From Lachnospiraceae bacterium (GTDB taxonomy: Bacteria > Bacillota > Clostridia > Lachnospirales > Lachnospiraceae), in the NCBI GenBank assembly GCA_017441295.1, contig JAFRYA010000007.1, positions 1-54,745 on the forward strand: a DNA stretch of 54,745 nt. The letters are read 5' to 3'. Below the pieces are notes generated by a model that saw only the letters and a list, made by a program, of their open reading frames with translations, searched no databases and was not told the DNA's origin. Position numbers and translations under genes: made by a program. This document shows positions 17,341 to 25,600 of the stretch, piece by piece; positions within the stretch are counted from its first letter, which is position 1; each line of letters opens with the position of its first letter.

Positions 17341-18408
17341 ATGGCAAAGAAGAAAATGATGAAGGGCAATATGGCTATAGCCGAGGCTGCACTGCGCGGC
17401 GGCATGGATATTTATGCCGGCTATCCTATTACACCTTCTACAGAGGTTATGGAATATCTCTCAGGCAGAATGATCGATCTGGGCAGAGTATTCATTCAGG
17501 CAGAAAGCGAGCTGGCAGCCATCAATATGGTATTTGGTGCAGGCATGATGGGCAAGCGTGCCATGACAGCTTCCAGCGGACCGGGTATGGCTCTTAAGCA
17601 GGAAGGTATGTCATATATGGCAAGAAACAACACACCGGCTGTCATCTTAAACGTTACCCGTTGGGGCACAGGCCTCGGAAGCCTTAATGCCGGCCAGACT
17701 GATTATTTAAGAGATACCAGAGGCGGCGGTGAAGGCGGATACAGAAATATCGTATTTGCGCCTAACAGCATTCAGGAAGCTGTTGATATCACATATGATT
17801 CATTCGAAGTTGCTGAAAAATATCAGAATCCTGTAGTTATCATGACATGTGCAAACCTTGGACAGATGGAAGAGCCTTGCAGCTTTCCTGAGTTCAAGAC
17901 AGAAAGACCTACATTTGACTGGGCTATGGATGGCACAGGCAGGGGCATTGCAGCTCGTCAGAGAGGCGAGGGCAGCATAGAAGTTGTAGGTCAGCATACA
18001 CTTGATAAGGTTAATGCGATGATCGAGAACGAACAGCGCTGGGAGACTTTCGAAGTTGAAGATGCTGAGTATGTTTTCGTGGCATTCGGTCTTCCTTCAA
18101 GAGCATGCAAAGATACAGTTAAGGCTCTTCGCGCAAAAGGCGAGAAGGTAGGCCTTATCCGTCCTATCACAATCTGGCCTTTCCCTGTTAAAGCATTTGC
18201 TAAGCTCGGAAGCCAGGTTAAAGGCTTCATTTCAGTTGAAGGTACAAACGTTGGTCAGATGGTTGAAGACGTTGCACTTGCAACCAAGAAGGTTAAAACA
18301 AACCTTCCATGCTATCTGTTAAATCACGGCGGAAATCTTCCTACAGTTAAGCAGATCACTGCTTTCTATGAAGGAGTAAAAGCCGGAAATATTAAGGAGG
18401 TGTTCTAA
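17341..18408 (+). CDS. 2-oxoacid:ferredoxin oxidoreductase alpha subunit, VorB/KorA type (set A)
   Basis: The 355-residue protein starts MMKGNMAIAEAALRGGMDIYAGYPITPSTEVMEYL, the alpha-subunit signature with the conserved YPITPST. The transketolase-like core SGPGMALKQEGMSYMA and a C-terminal domain at about residues 245-345 follow. With the beta subunit it forms the thiamine diphosphate site that oxidatively decarboxylates a 2-oxoacid to the acyl-CoA and reduces ferredoxin. Databases often call such subunits VorB (branched-chain 2-oxoacids), but substrate cannot be told from sequence. The beta gene starts 2 bases after the stop. It differs clearly from the set B alpha subunit, so the two enzymes probably use different substrates. 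Confidence 0.9.
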   Translation: MAKKKMMKGNMAIAEAALRGGMDIYAGYPITPSTEVMEYLSGRMIDLGRVFIQAESELAAINMVFGAGMMGKRAMTASSGPGMALKQEGMSYMARNNTPAVILNVTRWGTGLGSLNAGQTDYLRDTRGGGEGGYRNIVFAPNSIQEAVDITYDSFEVAEKYQNPVVIMTCANLGQMEEPCSFPEFKTERPTFDWAMDGTGRGIAARQRGEGSIEVVGQHTLDKVNAMIENEQRWETFEVEDAEYVFVAFGLPSRACKDTVKALRAKGEKVGLIRPITIWPFPVKAFAKLGSQVKGFISVEGTNVGQMVEDVALATKKVKTNLPCYLLNHGGNLPTVKQITAFYEGVKAGNIKEVF

Positions 18409-18409
18409 T

Positions 18410-19135
18410 ATGGCGAAAAACATTAAAGCACCTGAGGCGCTTAAGCCGCATAGATTCTGTCCTGGCTGCGGCCATGGCGTTATCGCTCGTGTCATAATGG
18501 AAGTAATTGAAAGCCGCGGCTTAACAAACAATTTCATCCTTAACCGTGGTGTAGGATGCTGCTGTAACTTAAGAAGCATTGAGGTTGACGGACTTCAGTG
18601 TTCACATGGCCGTTCATGCGCAAGCACAAGAGCCATGAAGCTTCTTGCTCCTGATACATGTTTCGTAACATACCAGGGCGACGGCGATGCATATGTAATC
18701 GGTCTTCAGGAGACATTAAATGCAGCATATGCTAAGAGCAACATCACACTTATCACTGTTAACAACTCAAACTTCGGTATGACCGGCGGTCAGATGGCAT
18801 GGACAACACTTCCTGGCCAGATTACAACAACCAGCCCATACGGACGTCCTGTTGACGGCCCGCTTCCAATTCAGATTCCTGAAATGATAGCTAACAGCTT
18901 TGATCCTGCATTCGTTGCACGTGCTTCAGTTCAGAGCCCTGCAGAAATCAACAAATTAAAGAAATATGTTGAGAAGGCTATTGATGCACAGATGGCAGGC
19001 AAAGGCTTTACAATGATCGAAGTTTTAGCTCCATGTCCGACCAACTGGGGATTAACTCCTGAGAAGGCAATCGAGCATGTTGCTACAGATATGCAGAAAT
19101 ATTATCCGTTAGGCGTATTCGCCGACAGGACTTGA
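18410..19135 (+). CDS. 2-oxoacid:ferredoxin oxidoreductase beta subunit, ThDP-binding (set A)
   Basis: The 241-residue protein carries the ThDP/Mg motif QGDGDAYVIGLQETLNAAYAKSNITLITVNNSNFGMTGGQ (about residues 85-125). The cysteines expected to hold the catalytic-core [4Fe-4S] cluster are present: the pair in FCPGCGHG, the run GVGCCCNL and the one in APCPTNWG. It binds thiamine diphosphate and performs decarboxylation with the alpha subunit. GVGCCC has three cysteines in a row where set B has a single one. It is cotranscribed with alpha, and gamma follows after 18 bases. Confidence 0.92.
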   Translation: MAKNIKAPEALKPHRFCPGCGHGVIARVIMEVIESRGLTNNFILNRGVGCCCNLRSIEVDGLQCSHGRSCASTRAMKLLAPDTCFVTYQGDGDAYVIGLQETLNAAYAKSNITLITVNNSNFGMTGGQMAWTTLPGQITTTSPYGRPVDGPLPIQIPEMIANSFDPAFVARASVQSPAEINKLKKYVEKAIDAQMAGKGFTMIEVLAPCPTNWGLTPEKAIEHVATDMQKYYPLGVFADRT

Positions 19136-19153
19136 TGAAGGGAGAAAAAGAAC

Positions 19154-19711
19154 ATGAAAGAAATGGTATTCTCCGGATTCGGAGGACAGGGCGTTTTAAC
19201 AGCCGGATTAATTATTGCTGATGTTGCACTGGCTCATGACATGTATGCAACATGGATCCCTTCATACGGAGCAGAAATGCGTGGAGGCAAGGCAAACTGT
19301 GTAGTTAAAGTTGACAATGAGCAGGTCGGTACTCCTTCTCTTGAAGAGGCTGATATCCTTATGGCAATGAACATTCCTTCACTTGAGTTTGCCGAGAGAG
19401 TAAAGGCTGGGGGCACAATCCTTTGTGATTCAGACTTCGTAGCTGATATTCCTGAGCACCGCACAAGAAATGACGTTGAGTATTACTTCATTCCGTTCAA
19501 TCAGATTGCCAGGGAAATCGGCAATGCCCGCGGCTCTAATGTTGTTGCAGCAGGCGTTGTTACAGCTCTTCTGAGCGATATGTTTGACAAGGATACTGCA
19601 AAGGACGCTATGCTCGGATTCTTTGAGGATAAGGGCAAAGGCAAATTCGCAGAAGGCAACACTAAAGCTTTTTATGCAGGATATGACTACATGAAGTCAC
19701 TGCTTAAATAG
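19154..19711 (+). CDS. 2-oxoacid:ferredoxin oxidoreductase gamma subunit (set A)
   Basis: The 185-residue protein begins MVFSGFGGQGVLTAGLIIADVA and has PSYGAEMRGGKANC, the defining sequences of the gamma domain (PF01558), which binds coenzyme A and completes the heterotetramer. Length is normal. After it comes a hairpin without a clear T tract at 19720, then the VOC-protein gene, so transcription may continue at reduced level. Confidence 0.92.
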   Translation: MKEMVFSGFGGQGVLTAGLIIADVALAHDMYATWIPSYGAEMRGGKANCVVKVDNEQVGTPSLEEADILMAMNIPSLEFAERVKAGGTILCDSDFVADIPEHRTRNDVEYYFIPFNQIAREIGNARGSNVVAAGVVTALLSDMFDKDTAKDAMLGFFEDKGKGKFAEGNTKAFYAGYDYMKSLLK

Positions 19712-19719
19712 TAAATTAT

Positions 19720-19757
19720 AAAGCGGCACAGGGGCTGTAATGCCACTGCGCCGCTTT
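19720..19757 (+). terminator. intercistronic hairpin, possible partial terminator or mRNA stabiliser
   Basis: AAAGCGGC and GCCGCTTT form an 8-bp stem enclosing about 22 bases that include GGGGC/GCCAC-like pairing. No T run follows, so it more likely adjusts expression of the downstream genes or protects the 3' end of the oxidoreductase message. Confidence 0.4.
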
Positions 19758-19785
19758 GCGATGAAAAAAGGAAGGAGAGACATTT

Positions 19786-20208
19786 ATGAAACCAAATGAG
19801 CAGTTTGGAATCAGAATCCAGCACGCAGGTATCCATGTAAGAAATTACAAAGAGACCTTCGAGTGGTATCACAGAGTATTCGGTTTTGAAGAAGTTCCAA
19901 GGAGAACTGAAGGTAAAAATCCTTTTGGTGGCGGCGTATTCCCTAAGATGCGCTGGATACATATGGGAGATTTCTTCCTGGAAGTATATGAAGTACAGAA
20001 TGCTGAGCCATTCAGCCTGGTTGACTTTGAGTTCTCGCTGGGCGTAAAGCATCTCAATTTCGAGATAGCTGATCTGCAGGGATGGCTGGAATATGTTAAA
20101 CAGTTTGATGACGTTGAGATTTTAGTCAACAACCGCTATTCAGAAACAGCCGGAGCTGTTTACATCAAAGACAATAATGGAATCCTGGTAGAAGTTACCA
20201 GCGCATGA
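19786..20208 (+). CDS. VOC superfamily (glyoxalase/dioxygenase fold) protein
   Basis: The 140-residue protein has two beta-alpha-beta-beta-beta modules. Candidate metal ligands of the vicinal oxygen chelate fold are present: His13 (QHAGIHV), a Glu in FFLEVYEV, a His in GVKHLNFEI and Glu137 in GILVEVTS. So it should bind a divalent metal and act on a substrate with neighbouring oxygens, as epimerases, isomerases and lyases of this fold do. It follows the set A oxidoreductase and precedes an unknown small protein and an MFS carrier, with good GGAGAG ribosome site. In an anaerobe a dioxygenase role is unlikely; epimerase or lyase is more probable. Confidence 0.8.
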   Translation: MKPNEQFGIRIQHAGIHVRNYKETFEWYHRVFGFEEVPRRTEGKNPFGGGVFPKMRWIHMGDFFLEVYEVQNAEPFSLVDFEFSLGVKHLNFEIADLQGWLEYVKQFDDVEILVNNRYSETAGAVYIKDNNGILVEVTSA

Positions 20209-20226
20209 TGAAAGGAGGAAATAAAA

Positions 20227-20571
20227 ATGGTTGATGGCACATATCGTTGCTCTTTAATTAACAAAATTGGCGAAGAATGGCCTATACTGCGCGCTTATGG
20301 AGAAATGGTACTCTATGTTGACCATGATGATGAGGACCAGCTCAAAGGCCGCATGTTTCCGACTTTCTTCTGGCTGGACAGCCCGTTCCGCAATGGAACA
20401 GTAGACGGAAACAAGATTCATTTCACAGTATATTTCGCAACTCCATGTCAGCAGTTCGCTATGACTATCGATGCTGAGATCAATGACGGACATGTAACCG
20501 GCAAGGCATCCACACCGGTAGGCGATTACGTGCTGGAAGGCGACAAAGTCAGCGATGAAGTAAAATGCTGA
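20227..20571 (+). CDS. small all-beta protein of unknown family
   Basis: I do not recognise this 114-residue protein. Its sequence alternates hydrophobic and polar residues in short strands separated by turns (VDGTYRCSL, EMVLYVD, FRNGTVDGNKIHFTVYF, QQFAMTIDAEINDGHVTGKAS, GDYVLEGDKV), which suggests a small beta-barrel or calycin-like sandwich. The repeated D/N-G turns are like those of proteins where the strands form antiparallel pairs. There is no signal peptide or membrane segment. It lies 18 bases after the VOC gene and 28 before the MFS gene and has a GGAGG site, so it is part of this operon. A substrate-binding or isomerase role is possible but unproven. Confidence 0.65.
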   Translation: MVDGTYRCSLINKIGEEWPILRAYGEMVLYVDHDDEDQLKGRMFPTFFWLDSPFRNGTVDGNKIHFTVYFATPCQQFAMTIDAEINDGHVTGKASTPVGDYVLEGDKVSDEVKC

Positions 20572-20599
20572 TCAATTAATGGTAACAGGGAGAAAATAA

Positions 20600-22033
20600 A
20601 TGTCTGAATCAACGTCTGTAAAAAATACTAACAGACCCGCATGTCTGAAGAGAGGCCCGGGATGGCTGATGTTCGCGATCTGCCTGATCGGAACATTCAG
20701 CGCGTCATATGCTCATGGAGCATTGAACGTTCTGCTTCCCGGAATATCCGCAGAACTGGCGATCAATACCAGCCTTATTGTTATAATCAATATCGCTGTG
20801 TCATTGGTCAGCGCTGTTCTGACACTGCCTTTCGGACGTTTAGGCGACAGGATCGGATATCAGCATCTGTTTATCTGGGGCCAGATTGTTTTGATCGGCG
20901 GCACTTTGCTGAGCGGATTGTTATCATTGAATTTTGTTATGCTTCTGGCATTCAGGTGCCTGATTGCTGTCGGAACAGCCATGGTTCAGTCTGTTGTGCA
21001 GGCAATGCTCACACAGGCATATCCGGGTAAGCGCGGCAGGATGATGGGTCTGTATTCAATGAGCATTTCTTATTCAGGAGCGGCTTCACCGCTGATCAGT
21101 GCAGCTATTTCTGACGGCTCTTCCTGGAGAATGTCAATTCTGTTTGGTGTTATTTTCAGTGTTATAGCTCTGATCCTCGGTATTATCTTCCTGGGAAGGT
21201 TTGAGTGCAAACCTAACAAAGCTGACCATAAAGGTACAATACTGCTGGTTATCACCCTTAGCAGTTTGCTCATGGCGCTTAATGCCAGAACGATAACCAT
21301 GCCGATATATGTAATAATCGGACTGGTTGTTATATTCGTGATCGCGTTCATATTGTTCGTAAGAAACGAGAACAGGGTAGACGCCCCGCTGCTTAACCTG
21401 AAACTTCTTAAAGACAGAAAGTTCACTCTGGGCTTCGTTGGATGTCTCCTCGCGTATATGATCTCAACAGGTACCAATACCGCGCTCCCGTTCTTCATCC
21501 AGAACATAAAGGGAGAAACGGCTACAGTATCGTCACTTTGTACCATTTGGTTCACAGTAGTTATGGGAACATTCGGACCGTTCACCGGCGGATGGTGCGA
21601 CAAGAAAGGACCGTTCCGTTTCATGCTCCCCGCATCCATTATCCAGTGCGCGGTTATCGCGGTTTACTCATTCATGAATGAGGGGACACCGCTCTGGATG
21701 GTTGTTGCGTGCGTTGTATGCTTCGGTATCGGCGGCGGACTGTTCTACGCTCCGATCACTAGTATGGTAATGGGCAGCGTTCCGCCAAGTTCCGGAGGCG
21801 TAGCATCCGGTATGCTGTCCACGTCCAGAAATCTGGGCGCGGCATTCGGTGCAACTATTTTCAGTATCTGCACCGGATTATTTAATGGCAGGACTGACAT
21901 GACACCTAATCAGCAGTATCTGTCAGGGCAGAGAATCGATATGATAATTATGGTCGCTATTGCATTGGTGAACGTTCTTATCATGGCATTCCTGTTTATC
22001 AAGAATCGTAAAAATCCTGTTGTAAATAATTAA
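20600..22033 (+). CDS. MFS transporter, DHA2-like
   Basis: The 477-residue protein has about 12-14 hydrophobic helices, MFS motif A as GRLGDRIGYQHLFIWG and the late signature GLFYAPITSMVMGSVPPSSGGVASGMLS. It is a paralogue of the carrier at 9355, with similar length and matching motifs in the same places. In this operon it may import the substrate of the 2-oxoacid pathway or export a product; the sequence group is named for drug export but many members have other substrates. A 22-bp perfect palindrome lies between its stop and the next gene. Confidence 0.85.
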   Translation: MSESTSVKNTNRPACLKRGPGWLMFAICLIGTFSASYAHGALNVLLPGISAELAINTSLIVIINIAVSLVSAVLTLPFGRLGDRIGYQHLFIWGQIVLIGGTLLSGLLSLNFVMLLAFRCLIAVGTAMVQSVVQAMLTQAYPGKRGRMMGLYSMSISYSGAASPLISAAISDGSSWRMSILFGVIFSVIALILGIIFLGRFECKPNKADHKGTILLVITLSSLLMALNARTITMPIYVIIGLVVIFVIAFILFVRNENRVDAPLLNLKLLKDRKFTLGFVGCLLAYMISTGTNTALPFFIQNIKGETATVSSLCTIWFTVVMGTFGPFTGGWCDKKGPFRFMLPASIIQCAVIAVYSFMNEGTPLWMVVACVVCFGIGGGLFYAPITSMVMGSVPPSSGGVASGMLSTSRNLGAAFGATIFSICTGLFNGRTDMTPNQQYLSGQRIDMIIMVAIALVNVLIMAFLFIKNRKNPVVNN

Positions 22034-22045
22034 CGGGAAATTATA

Positions 22046-22067
22046 TAATAATATTGCAATATTATTA
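22046..22067. promoter_or_regulatory. 22-bp perfect palindrome before the flavoprotein gene
   Basis: TAATAATATTG followed by its exact reverse complement CAATATTATTA. It lies 27 bases upstream of the flavoprotein ATG, just after a TATATAAT stretch that could be a -10 box. Symmetry and position suit an operator or a weak hairpin. No T tract follows. Confidence 0.5.
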
Positions 22068-22093
22068 CAAATCGAGAAAGGTAGGATTGTATT

Positions 22094-23989
22094 ATGTTTA
22101 AGGTTCTAGGTATTTCATCAGGCCGAGTAATGGGCAACGCAGAAGTTGAAATGCGTGAATGCCTCATGGAAATGGAAAAACTCGGTGAAGTTGATGTCAG
22201 GATCACACGTCTTCGTACACTCAAGATCACAGAGTGTGACGGAAGCATTCTGGACTGCGTTAAAGACGCAGCACAGGGCGGCGAAGGCCTCAGTCCGATC
22301 CATGATGATTTTGATTGGCTGAAGGAGCAGATCCTCTGGGCAGACGCTATCGTTTTCTCAGATCCTTCATTCTGCTACATCCCGACATCAGAAGTTATCA
22401 CATTAATGAACCGTGCTCTCGGCGCAGGCAAGGAATATCGTGAAGCATGCCGCAAGAATCCGAAGCTTGTAGGTCTTATCTGCGTAGGCGGATCTGACAC
22501 TGTAGACTTCAACCTTCCAATGCAGTTTAAGGCATTTGAGAAGCTCGTTCCTGGCATGAAACTGGTTGACCAGTTCTACTGCGACTGGATCCGTGGTAAA
22601 GGCTACATCGCTGATCAGCCATACCACACAGAGCGCGCACGCTTAATGGCTAAGAGAATGATCAACGCACTGAACGGCTATGATGTTCCTGCTATTAAGA
22701 CACGTATCCTGAAACTGAACCCATTGGAGTACAAGGATGATGACTTTGTTGATCTTGAGCCATGTCCGGTTTGCCATCAGTCAGTTGTTGAGATGGTTAA
22801 CATTGTATTCATGGAAGGCACATTCAAATGTGCAGTCTGCGGCGCTACAGGACATATCGAGCATCACAATGGCAAACTCACATATGTTTGGGATGATGAT
22901 TCAGTAGCTCACAACAGACTCCATAAAGATCATGACGGTTTCCTCGCAGGCGCTTTCGCTAAGGCTCATGCTCCTGTTGAAGCACCAAAGGCTGAAGTTA
23001 AGGAATTCCCATTCATTACACCTGGCAATGAGCTTCCACTGGATAAGCCAAGAATCCTCGGCGTTTATGCAGGACCTCACGGCGGCACATCAGAAATCCT
23101 TGCCCGCAAGGCTCTGGAAACAGCTACAGCTGACGGCAAGTATGAAGGTGCTCTTATCAATATCCTTGATATCAACATCCACTTCTGCGTTGGCTGCCTT
23201 ATCTGCAAGGTTAACTCACGTTACCGTGGAATGGAAGACGAGTGCGTTCTTAAGGACGAAGATCTCTGGATGGTAGAACGCTGCCTCGAGTCATCAGGCA
23301 TTATCTGGTCATTCGATGCTATCAACGGCTTCACATACAACAGAGTAATCTCATTCCTTCAGAGATTCGGCCATGGCATCTACGGCCGTGGCAGCAAGGC
23401 TACACCGTTATATGCGACTCCTAAGCCAAACGCACAGATCATTTCTTCATTTGATGATGATGTTGTTCCTGTTGAGTTCGCACTTGGACATCTGCAGGCA
23501 TTCTACACATCAAATGGCCCTATCGTTGACAGAGTAATGAACAGATTCGTTCCTCTGGAGGGAGATGGCATCCTGGCTAACCCACAGGCTCTGGGAATGG
23601 CAGCAGCTGCTGGTGCAAAGGTTAAGAACGCAGTTGATCTGCTTCAGGCTAACCCGGCATGGTATCCGCTGATCCAGAAGGTTAACGGAATGTGTCCTGC
23701 ATGCGGACTGGACCTCATCGAGATCCATCCGGATATGACAGTATCCTGCGCACTCTGCGATGCACACGGCAAGTTCGCACACAGATTTGGCCAGAATGTT
23801 ATCGAGTGGGATGAGTGGACACTTAAACACTGCCGCAGAACACCTTACGGCGGAATGCTTCACTTCAAACACATTGACTACTCACAGTCAGAAGACAGAG
23901 ACGTTCTTGATGATCACAATGTTCATAAAGACCTTCTGGCTCCTTATGTTGAGTATGGCAAACTGGTTACACCACCAAAGAAGAAATAA
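22094..23989 (+). CDS. tandem flavodoxin-like/zinc-ribbon protein (duplicated NADPH-dependent FMN reductase-like)
   Basis: The 631-residue protein is two similar halves. Each has a flavodoxin/FMN-reductase-like region followed by a four-cysteine zinc ribbon. The first half starts VLGISSGRVMGNAE and ends with C224-P-V-C227 and C246-A-V-C249. The second starts near residue 320 with ILGVYAGPHGGTSEILARKAL and ends with C534-P-A-C537 and C552-A-L-C555. Only the second half keeps the HFCVGCLICK cysteine cluster seen in iron-sulfur flavoproteins, so the halves have diverged. An FMN-dependent redox role, perhaps electron transfer or reduction of an organic substrate, is expected. It follows the set A operon after 60 bases. 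A one-protein fusion of both halves is unusual. Confidence 0.75.
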   Translation: MFKVLGISSGRVMGNAEVEMRECLMEMEKLGEVDVRITRLRTLKITECDGSILDCVKDAAQGGEGLSPIHDDFDWLKEQILWADAIVFSDPSFCYIPTSEVITLMNRALGAGKEYREACRKNPKLVGLICVGGSDTVDFNLPMQFKAFEKLVPGMKLVDQFYCDWIRGKGYIADQPYHTERARLMAKRMINALNGYDVPAIKTRILKLNPLEYKDDDFVDLEPCPVCHQSVVEMVNIVFMEGTFKCAVCGATGHIEHHNGKLTYVWDDDSVAHNRLHKDHDGFLAGAFAKAHAPVEAPKAEVKEFPFITPGNELPLDKPRILGVYAGPHGGTSEILARKALETATADGKYEGALINILDINIHFCVGCLICKVNSRYRGMEDECVLKDEDLWMVERCLESSGIIWSFDAINGFTYNRVISFLQRFGHGIYGRGSKATPLYATPKPNAQIISSFDDDVVPVEFALGHLQAFYTSNGPIVDRVMNRFVPLEGDGILANPQALGMAAAAGAKVKNAVDLLQANPAWYPLIQKVNGMCPACGLDLIEIHPDMTVSCALCDAHGKFAHRFGQNVIEWDEWTLKHCRRTPYGGMLHFKHIDYSQSEDRDVLDDHNVHKDLLAPYVEYGKLVTPPKKK

Positions 23990-24048
23990 TTTGTATGTAT
24001 TATACAAATGTTCTTGTGCACCTTGAATAATATGTAGCTTTATTAATC

Positions 24049-24078
24049 TTGTAATACTTAAAAACCTTACGCTACAAT
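24049..24078 (+). promoter_or_regulatory. candidate promoter upstream of the second MATE gene
   Basis: TTGTAA at 24049 and TACAAT at 24073 are 18 bases apart. A start near 24085 would place the terminator at 24102 inside the leader of the MATE operon. Confidence 0.4.
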
Positions 24079-24101
24079 ATATTTAGATTTCTTGAGAGAC
24101 T

Positions 24102-24148
24102 TGGGCTGCTGCCCTCGCAGCAGCCCAGGTGTTTTATCATTTTTTTCT
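24102..24148 (+). terminator. strong intrinsic terminator, possibly in the leader of the MATE operon
   Basis: GGGCTGCTGC, CCTC and GCAGCAGCCC form a perfect 10-bp GC-rich stem, followed by TTTT and then a T7 run. It ends the flavoprotein transcript and, if the promoter at 24049 is real, would also attenuate the following operon. Confidence 0.8.
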
Positions 24149-24179
24149 CTTAGTATATTCGTAGAAAGGATCTTTTCTG

Positions 24180-25583
24180 ATGGGCGCTAAAAGGATGACG
24201 GAAGGGGCGCCGTGGAAGCATATTTTATTTTTTGCGCTTCCGCTGATCGCCGGACACTTCTTACAGCAATTATATAATACGGTCGATGGCATCGTAGTTG
24301 GACAGTTTGTATCGTCTGAAGCTTTGGGAGCAGTAGGAGTATGTACGACCCTCTGCCTTGCTTTTTTATGTTTGGCAATAGGTATGTCCAACGGCTGCGC
24401 TGTCGTTTTCTCGCAGTTCTTCGGGGCCAAGCGCATCGAAGACCTGAGGAAGGCAGTGGCGACAGGTATCATTATTCTGGTTGCTATGGGACTTTTCCTG
24501 ACAGGTGTCGGTTATCTTATTGGCGACTTTATGCTGAAGAGTGTACTGGCAGTACCGGACAATTATCTTGCGGATTCACAGATGTATTTCAGAATTTACA
24601 TTTCAGGTATGGCATTCCAGTTCCTGTTCAATGTTTGTTCCGCGATACTCAGGTCTTTGGGCGATTCTAAAGCTACATTGTATTTCCTGATCGTTTCATC
24701 GGTCAGCAATGTTGCTCTGGACCTTCTGTTTGTCTGCTCATTTAAATGGGGCGTTATGGGTGCGGCGGTTGCGACCGTTATTTCCCATATACTTTCCGCT
24801 GTTGTCGCTGTCATTTACATGTTTAAGAAATATGAGATGCTGAGGTTCCAGCGCGGTGAGTTCAAGTTCTATCCGCATATCGCCAAGATTGAGCTCAAGA
24901 TGGCTATCCCTACAACGCTTCAGCAGTTCGTTGTTTCACTCGGAAGCATCGCGCTGCAGCGTTTGGTCAGCACATTCGAGCTGACTACACCGGGACTCCT
25001 TCCTGGTTACACAGCTGGCCAGAGAATAGAGCAGTTCATGAACATTCCGGCATTCTCAATGCAGGCTACAATGTCTGTTTATACCGGACAGAATGTTGGT
25101 GCAGGCAAATACGAGAGGATCAAGACAGGACGTGCTTCTGCCAGGATCATCGGTATTGGTATTCAGCTTGTAATCGGTATTGTGGCCTTCGTACTGAGAC
25201 ACCCGCTCATCCGCTTGTTCGGTGTTACAGGAGCGGCAGAGGAGATCGGCGTGGAATTCCTTACCACAATGATCCCGATGGTATTCCTGTTCGTCCTCAG
25301 CATGAGCACACTGGGCACATTGATCGGTGCAGGCGATACAGTATTTGCTTCATTTAACTCGATCAGTATGTTCGTTTTCAGATGCGCAATGGCTTATCTG
25401 CTGGCTTTCACCACACCTCTTGGATACAGGATGATCTGGCTGAACCTTCCTCTTGGTTGGATCTACAGCATCATCATGACAGAGGTCAGATATGCCAAGG
25501 GTAAATGGAAAGAGAAGGCTGTTGTCAAACATGACATGGCTGTGCATAACGCGCAGCAGCAGGAAGAACAGCCTGCAGAATAG
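24180..25583 (+). CDS. MATE family efflux transporter
   Basis: The 467-residue protein has twelve hydrophobic segments and MATE features such as LFFALPLIAGHFLQQLYNTVDGIVVGQF, GCAVVFSQFFGAKR and ILRSLGDSKATLYFL. It belongs to the same family as the protein at 10784 but is a different subgroup. The C-terminal tail is hydrophilic and glutamine-rich. It starts the second operon of this region, with the P-loop ATPase gene 17 bases downstream, then the set B oxidoreductase. Export of a pathway product or toxic intermediate is possible. Confidence 0.9.
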   Translation: MGAKRMTEGAPWKHILFFALPLIAGHFLQQLYNTVDGIVVGQFVSSEALGAVGVCTTLCLAFLCLAIGMSNGCAVVFSQFFGAKRIEDLRKAVATGIIILVAMGLFLTGVGYLIGDFMLKSVLAVPDNYLADSQMYFRIYISGMAFQFLFNVCSAILRSLGDSKATLYFLIVSSVSNVALDLLFVCSFKWGVMGAAVATVISHILSAVVAVIYMFKKYEMLRFQRGEFKFYPHIAKIELKMAIPTTLQQFVVSLGSIALQRLVSTFELTTPGLLPGYTAGQRIEQFMNIPAFSMQATMSVYTGQNVGAGKYERIKTGRASARIIGIGIQLVIGIVAFVLRHPLIRLFGVTGAAEEIGVEFLTTMIPMVFLFVLSMSTLGTLIGAGDTVFASFNSISMFVFRCAMAYLLAFTTPLGYRMIWLNLPLGWIYSIIMTEVRYAKGKWKEKAVVKHDMAVHNAQQQEEQPAE

Positions 25584-25600
25584 TATCAGAAGGTTTATAA

